Under the pieces are notes generated by a model. It did no database searches and was not told the DNA's origin. It saw only the letters and a list, made by a program, of their open reading frames with translations. From RYN-230 sp963768945 (GTDB lineage: Bacteria > Actinomycetota > Actinomycetes > Streptosporangiales > Streptosporangiaceae): DNA of 64,000 nucleotides. The stretch is taken from assembly GCA_963768945.1 (NCBI GenBank), contig CAVYJW010000008.1, positions 620,001 through 684,000 on the forward strand, in the 5' to 3' direction. Below, piece after piece: positions 9,049-18,415 of the stretch. The translations under genes were made by a program, and so were the position numbers. The first letter of the stretch is position 1, and each line of letters starts with the position of its first letter.

Positions 9049-10323
9049 TCACGGGTACACCCTTTCACCATTGATCCAGGTCGCAGCGGCCCGCAGCTCC
9101 TCGTCGAGCCACACCAGGTCGGCCGCGGCGCCCGGGGCGAGGCGGCCCAGGTCCGGCCGCCCGATCAGGTCGGCGGGGACCCGGGACGCGGCCGCCACCG
9201 CCGCGGCGAGCCCGGCCCCGCCCCCGGCCGCCAGGCCAGGCGCTGGCGAGGCGGGGCGCGCCGGAGGCGTGTCCCCTCCGAGCCAGCGGCCTGCGGGGCC
9301 AGGGGGGTCCGGGGGGTCCGGGGGGTCGCCCCCCCGGGCTAGCAGAGCCACCATGTTCGCGACCGCCCGGTCGATCCGCAACGCCGACCCGGCCAGCCCG
9401 CCGTCGGGCCGGTGCGGCGGCACGCCGTCACCAGGTGGCAGCGTGATCGGCTCGCCGCCCAGCAGGTACTCCCCCGGCGGCATGCCCGCGCACGGCGCCG
9501 CGTCGGTGACCAGGCAGATCCGGCCGGGCGCGGCGGCGAACGCCAGCGCGCAGTTAGCCGGCGCCACGTGATAGGTGTCCATGATCAGGCCGCTGGTCAG
9601 CCGGGGGTCGGCCAGCGCCTGGCCGGCCACGCCAGGCTCGTGGGACCTGATCGACGGCTGGCCGTTGAACAGGTGCGTGACCATCCGCGCCCCGGCCCCG
9701 GCGGCGGCCGCGACCTGCGCCGCGGTCGCGTCACTGTGACCCACGCTGACCAGGACGCCCGCCTCGGCCAGCTGGCGGACCGCGGCCAGCCCGCCCTCCA
9801 CCTCGGGAGCCAGCGTGACCAGCCGGACCAGGCCCGCCCCGGCCTCCAGCAGCTCCGCGACCGCACCGGGCGCGGGCGGCACGATCCAGTCCGGGTTGTG
9901 CGCGCCGCGGCGGGCCGGCGAGATGAACGGCCCTTCCACATGCACGCCGAGCACCCGCGCGCCCCGCCACCTCCGCCCCGCCGCATTCTCCGCAACGAGG
10001 CCCAGCGCCGTGGCCAGTCGCCTGACCGGCGCCGTGATGAACGTGGGGAGGAAGGCCGTGCACCCCATCGCGGGCAGCCGCTCCGCCACGGTGGCCCATG
10101 CCGCCGGCTCGGCGGCCGCCATCTCGACGCCGAAGTAGCCGTTGAGCTGAAGGTTGACCAGCCCCGGGACGAGCACCCCCTCGCCCAGCTCGACGTCGGG
10201 GGTCCCGGGTGGCGGGCCCTGCCCGGCATCGGTGATCCGGTTCCCGGACGTGACGACGTATCCCGGTTCCAGCACCGGGGCACGGGGCAGCGCGGTCACC
10301 ACCCGCGGGGCAGTAATGATCAC
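9049..10323 (-). CDS. nagA: N-acetylglucosamine-6-phosphate deacetylase
   Basis: Amidohydrolase-fold enzyme that removes acetate from GlcNAc-6-phosphate. Visible motifs are PGLVNLQLNG, GVHVEGPFISP, the metal His of VGHSDAT, THLFNGQPSIRSHEPG, the catalytic Asp in CLVTDAAPCAG and the C-terminal GAAADLVWLDEEL. At 424 residues it is longer than the usual 370-390. The excess is a Pro/Gly-rich insert (about residues 335-370) built on GGGGGGTCC-type DNA repeats, placed before the last helices of the barrel. First gene of a likely operon with the SIS and HAD genes. I saw no DasR-type palindrome upstream; instead there is a 15-bp repeat array. Confidence 0.92.
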   Translation of the reverse strand: MIITAPRVVTALPRAPVLEPGYVVTSGNRITDAGQGPPPGTPDVELGEGVLVPGLVNLQLNGYFGVEMAAAEPAAWATVAERLPAMGCTAFLPTFITAPVRRLATALGLVAENAAGRRWRGARVLGVHVEGPFISPARRGAHNPDWIVPPAPGAVAELLEAGAGLVRLVTLAPEVEGGLAAVRQLAEAGVLVSVGHSDATAAQVAAAAGAGARMVTHLFNGQPSIRSHEPGVAGQALADPRLTSGLIMDTYHVAPANCALAFAAAPGRICLVTDAAPCAGMPPGEYLLGGEPITLPPGDGVPPHRPDGGLAGSALRIDRAVANMVALLARGGDPPDPPDPPGPAGRWLGGDTPPARPASPAPGLAAGGGAGLAAAVAAASRVPADLIGRPDLGRLAPGAAADLVWLDEELRAAATWINGERVYP

Positions 10324-10338
10324 AGGGGCTCCCTGGTC

Positions 10339-10432
10339 GCCGTTACCGTGCTGGCCGTCACCGTGCTGGCCGTCACCGTGCTGGCCGTTACCGTGCTGGC
10401 CGCCACCGTGCTGGCCGCCACCGTGCTGGCCG

Positions 10433-10434
<2 letters not shown>
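10339..10434. repeat. Six tandem 15-bp repeats upstream of nagA
   Basis: Six perfect-length copies of GCC-GTC/GTT/GCC-ACCGTGCTG (consensus GCCGTYACCGTGCTG) plus a 6-base partial copy. Copies differ only at two positions. The array fills the space between the nagA start and the aldo/keto reductase stop, so it would be in the nagA leader or promoter region. No spacers, so it is not a CRISPR. Confidence 0.9.
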
Positions 10435-11413
<979 letters not shown>

Positions 11414-11499
11414 CAGCTCCCAATCGTGGGTTCCTGGCGCAGTCAGGGTACTGGGACGGTTTTCGTTGCGGAGAATTTGGGGTTTCAGGCACTTGCCTT

Positions 11500-12321
11500 T
11501 CAAGCACTGGCCTTGCGGCCGGCGCGGCGCTTGGCCGGAGCCGGCGGGCGGTCCCGGGTCGCCGCGGCCAGGCTGGCCTGAAGCGCGTCCAGCAGGCTGG
11601 CCGGCTCCTCCGACGCGGCCGGCTCGGAGGCCGGGATCACCTCGCGGCCCTCGACCTTCGCCTCGACCAGTTCCTGCAGCGCCTCCCGGTACTCGTCGTG
11701 GTACTGGTCCGGGTGGAAATCCTCGGTCATCGAGTCGACAAGCGACGTCGCCATCCGCAGTTCCTGGGTGCGGACCTCGATGTCCTGGTCGAGGAAGGGG
11801 AAGTCCGCGGTGCGCACCTCGTCGGGCCACAGCATCGTCTCCAGCACCAGCACGCCGTCGTGGCCACGCAGGACGGCGAGCGACTCGCGCTGGCGCAGCG
11901 CGATCTTGGTCACGGCCACCTTGCCGGTGCGTTCCAGGGCATCCCGGAGCAGCACGTAGGCCCGGATCCCCGCCGCCTCGGGCTCCACGTAGTAGCTCCG
12001 GTTCCACAGGATCGGGTCCACCTGGTCGGCCGGGCTGAAGTTCAGCACCTCGATGCTGCGGGCCGTGGGCAGCGGCAGCTGGGCGAGATCCTCGTCGGTG
12101 AGCACGATCATCTCGCCGTCGGGCAGCTCGTATCCCTTGGCCACGTCGGCGAACGGGACCTCCTCGCCATCCACCGAGCAGACCCGGCGGAAGTGGATCC
12201 GCCCGCCGTCCTCGGCGTGGACCTGGCGGAACGTCACATCCTTTTGCTCGGTGGCGGTGTAGAGCTTCACGGGGATCGTGACGAGCCCGAACGAGATGGA
12301 CCCCTTCCACATGCTGCGCAT
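11500..12321 (-). CDS. ku: Non-homologous end-joining protein Ku
   Basis: Homodimeric Ku ring protein that binds double-strand break ends and recruits ligase LigD. 273 residues, starting MRSMWKGSISFGLVTIPVKL, with the core beta-barrel signatures RRVCSVDGEEV and KGYELPDGEMIVL. The C-terminal 35 residues are Ala/Lys/Arg-rich (AKRRAGRKASA), like the basic extensions of other actinobacterial Ku proteins that contact DNA and LigD. No ligD in the window, so the ligase partner is unlinked. Divergent from the flavoprotein gene. Confidence 0.96.
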   Translation of the reverse strand: MRSMWKGSISFGLVTIPVKLYTATEQKDVTFRQVHAEDGGRIHFRRVCSVDGEEVPFADVAKGYELPDGEMIVLTDEDLAQLPLPTARSIEVLNFSPADQVDPILWNRSYYVEPEAAGIRAYVLLRDALERTGKVAVTKIALRQRESLAVLRGHDGVLVLETMLWPDEVRTADFPFLDQDIEVRTQELRMATSLVDSMTEDFHPDQYHDEYREALQELVEAKVEGREVIPASEPAASEEPASLLDALQASLAAATRDRPPAPAKRRAGRKASA

Positions 12322-12435
12322 GCTGTCTCCCTACCCAGATGCGAGGAATGTGCCCCTCGGGGGGGACCGACTTTGGGTACGGCTGTCATGATGAACGGGC
12401 CGCGTACGCCCAGCGAGTCGGGGGAGGATCAGCAC

Positions 12436-14196
12436 ATGCCTGACTTCGACGTCGTCGTGCTTGGCGGGGGGACTTCCGGCAGCCTGGTCGCTGTCGAGGT
12501 ATCGCGCGCCGGGCGGTCCACAGCCCTGGTGGAGGCGGGCCTCGTCGGTGGCGAGGCGCCGTACCTGGCCGATATGGCCTCCAAGTCACTGCTCCAGTCC
12601 GCCCGCCGGGGCGAGACCTGGGAGCACGCGGTCGCCCGCCGGGACGAGGTCGCCGGCCACCTCGACGACACGGCGGCTGCCGCCCAGCTCGCCGAGGCCG
12701 GGGTGACCCTGATCCGCGGCACCGGGCGGATCACCGGGCCCGGCACGGTCGTGGTCCAGCCCAACCCGGGCAAGGACAGCCGCAGCGGGCCGGCCGCGGC
12801 GGCCCCGCTGACCCTGCGCTACCAGGACCTGGTCGTGTGCACCGGGAGCGAGCCGGTCGCGCCGCCGGTCGAGGGGCTGGCCGACGTGCCCGCCTGGACC
12901 AGCGCGGAGGCGCTCACCTGCCCCGACCTCCCCCGGAGGCTGGTGGTGCTGGGCGCGGGCCCGGTGGGCTGCGAACTGGCCCAGATCTACGCCGCGTTCG
13001 GCTCGCAGGTCACGCTGATCGAGGCGGAACCGCACGTGCTGCCCGGTGAGGCGCAGTTCACCGGCGAGATCCTCGGCGACGCCCTGCGGCGGACCGGGGT
13101 GGACCTGCGGCTCGGGTCGGCGGTGGTCAAGGCGGAGACCACCGATGAGGGGCTGGCGCTCACGCTGGCCGACGGGACCAGGATCGAGGCCGACCGGGTG
13201 CTGCTGGCCAGCGGCCGGCGGCCCCGGCTGTCCGGGCTCGGGCTGGAGGAGCTCGGCATCACGGCCGGCCCCGGCGAGATGCTGCCGCTGGACGAGAACT
13301 GCCGGGTGGTTCCCAACGCTCCCGTGAAAACCGTGCCCAACGTTCCCGGGAAGGCGGCGCCCAGCGCTCCCGGGAAGGCGGCGCCCAGCGCTCAGGCGAA
13401 AGCCGCCTCGCCGGGGACGAAGGCCACCGGGCGGATCTGGGCCGCGGGCGACGTGACCGCGGTCGCCCCATACACGCACACCGCCCGCTACCAGGCGCGG
13501 ATCATCGCGGCCAACCTGCTGGGCAGCACCCGGGCCGCCGACTACCGTGCCATCCCCCGCACCGTGTACACCTCGCCGTCGGTGTACACGGTGGGCATGT
13601 CCCCTTCGCTGGCCGCGGCCACCGGGGTCGACTTGATCACGGTCAGCTACGACCTGGCCGAGACGGCCCGGGCCCAGGTGGAAGACGACGACCGTGGCCG
13701 GGTCGAGCTGTACGCGGACGCTGGCTCGGGCGACATCCTGGTCGGCGCGGCGGCTATCGGGCCGGACGCCGAGGAATGGATGGGCGAGGTGACGCTGGCC
13801 ATCCGGGCCCGGATCCCGCTGGCCGTCCTGACCGACGTGGTGCACGCGTTCCCGACCTACGGCGAGGCGGTGGGAACCCCGTTGCGGGGCCTGGCGCAGC
13901 GTTCCGCGGGCCACGCCGGCGGCGACGGGGTTGCCGGCCGCGGCGGGGCCGCGGCTGGCGGCGGGGTCGCGGCTGGCGGGGTTGCCGGCCGCGGCGGGGT
14001 CGCGGCTGGCGGGGCCGGGGAGGGCGGGGAAGCCGCGGCTGCGCAGCCGGCCCGGACCCTGCTCGGACAAGCCCAGGCCGCTAATGCCGGGTCTGCAGCG
14101 GGCCAGGCGCCGGGGGCACTACCCTCGAGGAAACCGGCCGCGCCGCCCACCGCGGGCCCTGGCCGGGTGACCACCCAACCATCACACAACCCCTGA
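12436..14196 (+). CDS. Lipoamide-dehydrogenase-like FAD/NAD(P) oxidoreductase lacking the redox disulfide
   Basis: 586 residues, starting after GGGGAGG. FAD-binding VVLGGGTSGSLVAVE is at the N-terminus, NAD(P)-binding VLGAGPVGCELAQIYAAFG near residue 175, second FAD motif IWAAGDVTAVAPYTHTA near residue 335 and dimerisation domain with HAFPTYGEAV. In true members the first domain holds GGTCLNVGCIPSK; here it is GGEAPYLADMASK, so both cysteines are gone and classic disulfide chemistry is impossible. The His/Glu pair of the partner subunit is kept. A Lys/Ala/Pro insert comes from four 24-bp DNA repeats, and the last 100 residues are Gly/Ala-rich low complexity. Confidence 0.85.
   Translation: MPDFDVVVLGGGTSGSLVAVEVSRAGRSTALVEAGLVGGEAPYLADMASKSLLQSARRGETWEHAVARRDEVAGHLDDTAAAAQLAEAGVTLIRGTGRITGPGTVVVQPNPGKDSRSGPAAAAPLTLRYQDLVVCTGSEPVAPPVEGLADVPAWTSAEALTCPDLPRRLVVLGAGPVGCELAQIYAAFGSQVTLIEAEPHVLPGEAQFTGEILGDALRRTGVDLRLGSAVVKAETTDEGLALTLADGTRIEADRVLLASGRRPRLSGLGLEELGITAGPGEMLPLDENCRVVPNAPVKTVPNVPGKAAPSAPGKAAPSAQAKAASPGTKATGRIWAAGDVTAVAPYTHTARYQARIIAANLLGSTRAADYRAIPRTVYTSPSVYTVGMSPSLAAATGVDLITVSYDLAETARAQVEDDDRGRVELYADAGSGDILVGAAAIGPDAEEWMGEVTLAIRARIPLAVLTDVVHAFPTYGEAVGTPLRGLAQRSAGHAGGDGVAGRGGAAAGGGVAAGGVAGRGGVAAGGAGEGGEAAAAQPARTLLGQAQAANAGSAAGQAPGALPSRKPAAPPTAGPGRVTTQPSHNP
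13312..13407 (+). repeat. Four in-frame 24-bp repeats inside the flavoprotein gene
   Basis: Units begin CCCAACGCTCCCG or CCCAGCGCTCCCG and encode P-N/S-x-P-x-K-x-x peptides. They insert about 32 residues between the FAD domain strands just before IWAAGD, a place where homologues have a short loop. Confidence 0.85.
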
Positions 14197-14205
14197 GGGG
14201 CGCTG

Positions 14206-14418
14206 ATGAGTGACATCAGCCCGGAATCCATAGAAGACCCCGAAGTACCGATTGAAGACGCCATCGAGCAGCACGAGCCGCTGCCGGGCGAGAATGACGA
14301 GGACGGCAACGAGGAGCTCCGGGACTTCGAGCTGCCCGACGAGGCGAACCCGGCCGACGCGGTCGAGCAGCACCAGGAGGTCGAGGTCGGGGACGGCGAA
14401 GGGGACACCTACCGCTGA
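14206..14418 (+). CDS. Small acidic protein with EQH repeats
   Basis: 70 residues with about 25 Asp/Glu and only a few basic residues, so very acidic and probably disordered. It contains two copies of a short motif, IEDAIEQHEPL and PADAVEQHQEV, similar to the xADAxEQ signature of small conserved actinobacterial proteins of unknown role. Begins ten bases after the flavoprotein stop with GAGGGG before ATG, so the two are probably cotranscribed. No known function. Confidence 0.7.
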   Translation: MSDISPESIEDPEVPIEDAIEQHEPLPGENDEDGNEELRDFELPDEANPADAVEQHQEVEVGDGEGDTYR

Positions 14419-14548
14419 CCGGCCCGGCCGATCCGACTGACATGACACCCGGGGTCACCCTCCGTTACCCCTTTTCCGCGGGACGAGCGGTCGTAGGATG
14501 GCGTGCATCGGGTGGAATTGCCGCCCGACTGACGCAACGGAGAGTCTC

Positions 14549-15169
14549 GTGACAGCAACACCGCAGGCCCGTACGGCCAGTACGCGGCTGCCGAGGCAAG
14601 CCCGGCGTCGGCAGCTACTGGGTGCCGCCCAGGAAGTCTTCGTCGCGCAGGGCTACCACGCGGCCGCGATGGACGAGATCGCCGAGCGGGCCGGGGTCAG
14701 TAAGCCCGTGCTGTACCAGCACTTCCCGGGCAAGCTGGACCTTTATATGGCGTTGCTGGACGAGAGCGTCAACGCGCTGACAGGCACCATCCGCAGCGCG
14801 CTCGCCTCGACCACCGACAACAAGCAGCGGGTCAGCGCCACCTTCCAGGCTTTCTTCGACTTCGTCGGCAGCACCGGCGAGGCGTTCCGTCTCGTCTTCG
14901 AGTCCGACCTGCGCAACGAGCCCGCGGTACGGGACCGGCTCGACGCCACCATGCGCGTGCACGCGGACATGATCAGCGAGTTCATCCGCGAGGACGCGGG
15001 GCTGGGCGACGACGAGGCCCACCTGCTCGGCATCGGCCTGGTCGGGATGGCCCAGATCAGCGCGACCTACTGGCTGGGCACCGACCGCGCCATCCCCAAG
15101 GACGCTGCGGAGCAGATCATGGCCCGACTAGCCTGGCGCGGCATCAGCGGCTGGCCGCGCACCGGCTGA
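14549..15169 (+). CDS. TetR/AcrR family transcriptional regulator
   Basis: 206 residues from a GTG preceded by GGAGAG; a longer reading exists but lacks a ribosome site. HTH: AAQEVFVAQGYHAAAMDEIA then ERAGVSKPVLYQHFPGKLDL, at about residues 25-64. The C-terminal ligand/dimerisation domain ends with WLGTDRAIPKDAAEQIMARL, as in mycobacterial Rv3208. The order TetR, DUF3107, ferritin-like protein, RhlE-type helicase is the same as Rv3208-Rv3211 from memory. Ligand and targets not known. Confidence 0.93.
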   Translation: MTATPQARTASTRLPRQARRRQLLGAAQEVFVAQGYHAAAMDEIAERAGVSKPVLYQHFPGKLDLYMALLDESVNALTGTIRSALASTTDNKQRVSATFQAFFDFVGSTGEAFRLVFESDLRNEPAVRDRLDATMRVHADMISEFIREDAGLGDDEAHLLGIGLVGMAQISATYWLGTDRAIPKDAAEQIMARLAWRGISGWPRTG

Positions 15170-15228
15170 ATCCCTCTCGCGACGGCCTGCCGCCGCTGTC
15201 CCCCTAACAGTCCGAGCACAGGAGCGCC

Positions 15229-15453
15229 GTGGAAGTCAAGATCGGGATTCAGTCCATCCCGCGTGAGCTCGTCGTGGAGACCAACGTCTCAGCCGAGGAA
15301 CTGGAGCGCGCCCTCACCCAGGCCATGACCTCCGAGGACGGCGGGCTGTTCGTGCTGCCCGATGACAAGGGCGGCAAGTTCCTCGTCCCGGCCAGCAAGA
15401 TCGCCTATGTCGAGCTGGCCGACGTCGAGCAGCGCCGGGTCGGTTTCCACTAG
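15229..15453 (+). CDS. DUF3107 family protein (TB9.4-like)
   Basis: 74 residues from a GTG with AGGAG seven bases upstream. Starts MEVKIGIQSIPRELVVETN and ends KIAYVELADVEQRRVGFH, matching the small conserved DUF3107 family (Rv3208A). Likely a single compact domain; function not established. About 60 bases after the TetR gene on the same strand, so probably one transcript. Its last codons are the seed of the tandem array that follows. Confidence 0.92.
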   Translation: MEVKIGIQSIPRELVVETNVSAEELERALTQAMTSEDGGLFVLPDDKGGKFLVPASKIAYVELADVEQRRVGFH

Positions 15454-15563
15454 TTAGCTCCGGGTAGCTCCGGGTCGGTTTCCGCTAGTTGCGGGGGGAT
15501 CGGTTCCCGCTTGTTGCGCAGGGTCGGTTCCCGCTAGTTGCGCCGGGTCGGCTTCCGCTAGTT
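15437..15563. repeat. Five imperfect copies of the DUF3107 3' end between two convergent stop codons
   Basis: A 19-bp core (GGGTCGGTTTCCRCTAGTT) starts at 15437, 15472, 15497, 15521 and 15545. The first copy is the last codons and stop of the DUF3107 gene, and the last abuts the stop of the ferritin-like gene. No hairpin or T-run is evident. Confidence 0.85.
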
Positions 15564-16414
15564 CAGGCGGACAGCCCGAGTGAGGACATCCTCTGGGCGT
15601 GCGCGTCGGTGATGTGGGCCAGCATGCGCCCGATGTCGCCGAGCTGGGCCGGGGGTGCGGGGCCCGCCTCCACGATGACGGTCTCGGGGGTGGCTGTCCC
15701 CGGGCTGCCTGCCTGGGCGGTGCTGGCTCCGGCCAGTAGGCCGGCCAGCGAACGACGGTCCGCGACGACCCGGTACGCCTGGGCCAGCGCCTCCCCGACC
15801 AGCCGCCGGGCCCACAGCGCGAGCCGCCCGCCCAGGTGCGGGTCGGTCGCGATGGCCCCGCGGACCCGGGCGATCACGAACTCCGCGTGGCCGGTGTCGG
15901 CCAGCACCCGCAGCACGAGCTCGCGGGTCTGCGGGTTGACCAGTTCCGCCACCGCCCGGTAGAAATCCGCCGCGATCCCGTCCCCCACATAGGCTTTCAC
16001 CAGGCCCTCCAGCCAGTCGGCCGGGGCGGTGCGGGCGTGGAAGGCATCGAGCGCCGGGGCGAATGGCAGCATCGCCTGGTCCGGCTGGGCGCCCAGCGCC
16101 GTCAGCTGCTCGCACAGCAGCCGGAAGTGGCCGAACTCGGCGACCGCCATCCCGCCCAGGGCGGCCTTGTCGGCGAGCGAGGGAGCGAGCGCCGCGTCCT
16201 CGGTGAGCCGGAAGTACGCGTCCAGTTCCGCGTAGGCCAGCAGCCCGAGCAGGTCGATGATCCCGTCACGGGAAAGATCACCCTGCTCGCCTGGCCCGCC
16301 GCGCTGGCCCGCCTCGCCGTGCTCGCTGGGCTCGCGGGGGCCGGGGGGCTGGCCCGGCACGCTGCGCTCGCGGGGCTCGCCCGGCGCATCGTCGCGCCGC
16401 TGTGCTTCGGTCAC
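15563..16414 (-). CDS. Ferritin-like fold protein (Rv3210c / MiaE-like)
   Basis: 283 residues from a GTG giving VTEAQRRDDAPG; the first 45 residues are Gly/Pro/Arg-rich and likely disordered. The four-helix core carries carboxylates and His in AYAELDAYFRLTEDA, AVAEFGHFRLL and ADTGHAEFVIARVR, the spacing of a di-iron ferritin-like fold related to tRNA 2-methylthio-N6-isopentenyladenosine hydroxylase. An enzymatic role on tRNA is not shown for the actinobacterial members. Convergent with DUF3107, divergent from the helicase. Confidence 0.85.
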   Translation of the reverse strand: MTEAQRRDDAPGEPRERSVPGQPPGPREPSEHGEAGQRGGPGEQGDLSRDGIIDLLGLLAYAELDAYFRLTEDAALAPSLADKAALGGMAVAEFGHFRLLCEQLTALGAQPDQAMLPFAPALDAFHARTAPADWLEGLVKAYVGDGIAADFYRAVAELVNPQTRELVLRVLADTGHAEFVIARVRGAIATDPHLGGRLALWARRLVGEALAQAYRVVADRRSLAGLLAGASTAQAGSPGTATPETVIVEAGPAPPAQLGDIGRMLAHITDAHAQRMSSLGLSA

Positions 16415-16743
16415 CCGCGAAGCGTAACAACCGCGGTACCGCGAGTTGGTCCGCCTGCAGGCCAGGACACATTGGTACACTGCAGGTCAGAACTTGGGAT
16501 GGAATGCGGCAACCCTCTGCCGTGTTTCCCTATCAGTAAGGCTCGTGGCCAGCCGAGCGCGCGAGTGCCGGCGATGGCAGGACACCGCGTTGGCAGGATC
16601 CAGCGGCGAGACCGCCAGCGCATAGCTGGCCGGATGCCTTACTGCACTGGCGGGCGACGTTCGCCGGTGGAGCCGATAGCCAGGTCCGCAGTGGCAAGGA
16701 CACGCATATAGGGCGTGCCCAGACAGCGGGCCACTGATGGAAG
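16415..16743. other. Intergenic region between divergent ferritin-like and helicase genes
   Basis: About 330 bases with lower GC than its flanks and no open frame I can support on either strand. It must hold the two divergent promoters. The long distance to the helicase allows a long 5' leader, as known for DEAD-box RNA helicases, but I saw no clear hairpin or cold-shock box. Confidence 0.4.
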
Positions 16744-16824
16744 CTGATTCAACTGACAACCACACTGACATCGTCCGTCGCAGAACCGCCGGCCGAGGAT
16801 AACCCGGCCGCTGATTCTCCGGAC

Positions 16825-18336
16825 GTGACACAAACGTTCCGTGACCTTGGCGTGGATGAGCAGATCTGTGCGGCCCTGGAGGTCGCCGGCATCACCTCAC
16901 CCTTCCCCATTCAGAGCCTGGCCCTGCCCATCGGGCTGAGCGGGCACGACATCATCGGCCAGGCCCGCACCGGCACCGGCAAGACGCTGGCGTTCGGCAT
17001 CCCGCTGCTGCAGCATGTGGCGGAGGCGCCGGCCAGCCGGCCTTCCGCGCCGGTGGCCCTGGTCGTGGTACCGACCCGCGAACTCGCCGGCCAGGTCGCC
17101 GAGGACCTTCGCGTGGCGGGCAGGCTCGGGGGCGCACGGGTGGCGACCGTCTACGGCGGGCGCGCTTACGAGCCCCAGATCGACGCCCTGCGCGCCACGG
17201 TGGACATCGTGGTCGGCACCCCCGGCCGGCTGCTCGACCTGGCCGGGCAGCGGCACCTGGACCTGTCCTCGCTGCGCGCCCTCGTCCTGGACGAGGCGGA
17301 CAAGATGCTGGACCTCGGGTTCCTGCCCGACGTCGAGCGGATCCTGGAACTCACCCCGACATCCAGGCAGACCATGCTGTTCTCGGCCACCATGCCGGGC
17401 GACGTGGTCCAGCTGGCCCGCCGGCACCTGCGCCAGCCGCTGAATGTCCGGGCCGAGCAGAATGACGAGCCTGACCTGGTCCCGCTGACCGTGCAGCACG
17501 TGTTCCGCGCGCACCAGATGGACAAGATCGAGATGCTGGCCCGCATCCTGCAGGCCAACGGCCGCGGCCTGAGCATGGTCTTCTGCCGGACCAAGCGGTC
17601 CGCGGACCAGGTAGCCGAGGCGCTGACCACCCGCGGCTTCGCGGCCGCGGCGGTGCACGGTGACCTGGGCCAGGGCCAGCGTGAACGGGCCATGCGCGCG
17701 TTCCGCAACGGCAAGATCGACGTGCTGGTTGCCACCGACGTCGCGTCCCGCGGCCTGGACGTGGACGACGTCACGCACGTGATCAACTACGAGTGCCCGG
17801 AAGACGACAAGGCCTACCTGCACCGCACCGGGCGTACCGGCCGGGCCGGCCGGGACGGCATCGCGGTCACGTTCGTCGACTGGCGGGACATGCCCCGCTG
17901 GAAGCTCATCAACGAAGCCCTCAGCATGGGCCAGCCGGAGCCACCCGAGACCTACTCCACCTCTGAGCACTTGTTCGCCGCGCTCGACATCCCGGCGGGC
18001 GTGAAGGGCAGCCTGCCCCGTGCCGAACGGGGACGGGCCGGCCTCGAGGCGGAAGAGCTCGAGGACGTGGGCGAGACCGGGAAGGCCCGCACTCCGCAGC
18101 GGCCCGCACGCCGCAGCGACCAGGGCCCGCGCACGGATCAGGGCCCCCGCACGGAACAGCCGCGCAAGACCCGCGTCCGCAAGCGCACCCGGTCCGGGAT
18201 GACGGTGCGGGGCGCCGACGCGACCAAGCGGGACCCGGCGGCCCCGGCTAAGCCCGAGGGGTCCGTGGAGCAGAGCCAGCCACGCCGCCGCCGGCGCCGG
18301 CCAGGCCGCGGCCGGAAGGGCACCACGGCTGGTTAG
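16825..18336 (+). CDS. DEAD/DEAH-box RNA helicase (RhlE-like)
   Basis: ATP-dependent RNA helicase. Motifs in order: Q motif (TSPFPIQSLALP), Walker A ARTGTGKT, PTRELAGQ, DEAD as VLDEADKML, LFSATMP, ATDVASRGLDV and HRTGRTGRAGRDG. The last 100 residues are strongly basic with QGPRTDQGPRTEQ repeats, suited to RNA binding. The called GTG has no ribosome site. The frame is open upstream, and a CTG at 16753, nine bases after GGAAG, would add SSVAEPPAEDNP-type residues like those in homologues, so the true start may be there. Confidence 0.93.
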   Translation: MTQTFRDLGVDEQICAALEVAGITSPFPIQSLALPIGLSGHDIIGQARTGTGKTLAFGIPLLQHVAEAPASRPSAPVALVVVPTRELAGQVAEDLRVAGRLGGARVATVYGGRAYEPQIDALRATVDIVVGTPGRLLDLAGQRHLDLSSLRALVLDEADKMLDLGFLPDVERILELTPTSRQTMLFSATMPGDVVQLARRHLRQPLNVRAEQNDEPDLVPLTVQHVFRAHQMDKIEMLARILQANGRGLSMVFCRTKRSADQVAEALTTRGFAAAAVHGDLGQGQRERAMRAFRNGKIDVLVATDVASRGLDVDDVTHVINYECPEDDKAYLHRTGRTGRAGRDGIAVTFVDWRDMPRWKLINEALSMGQPEPPETYSTSEHLFAALDIPAGVKGSLPRAERGRAGLEAEELEDVGETGKARTPQRPARRSDQGPRTDQGPRTEQPRKTRVRKRTRSGMTVRGADATKRDPAAPAKPEGSVEQSQPRRRRRRPGRGRKGTTAG

Positions 18337-18415
18337 CTGATCCCATGGGAACTTCCAGGACTCGTCAAGGCTCGCCCAGGCGTAGCCGGAGCATCCCTGG
18401 GTAGGCTGGCCGCCT

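Noticed and set aside
16487..16831. 114-codon frame on the minus strand in the helicase upstream region
   Set aside because: Composition unlike neighbouring genes and no ribosome site; sits in a promoter region.
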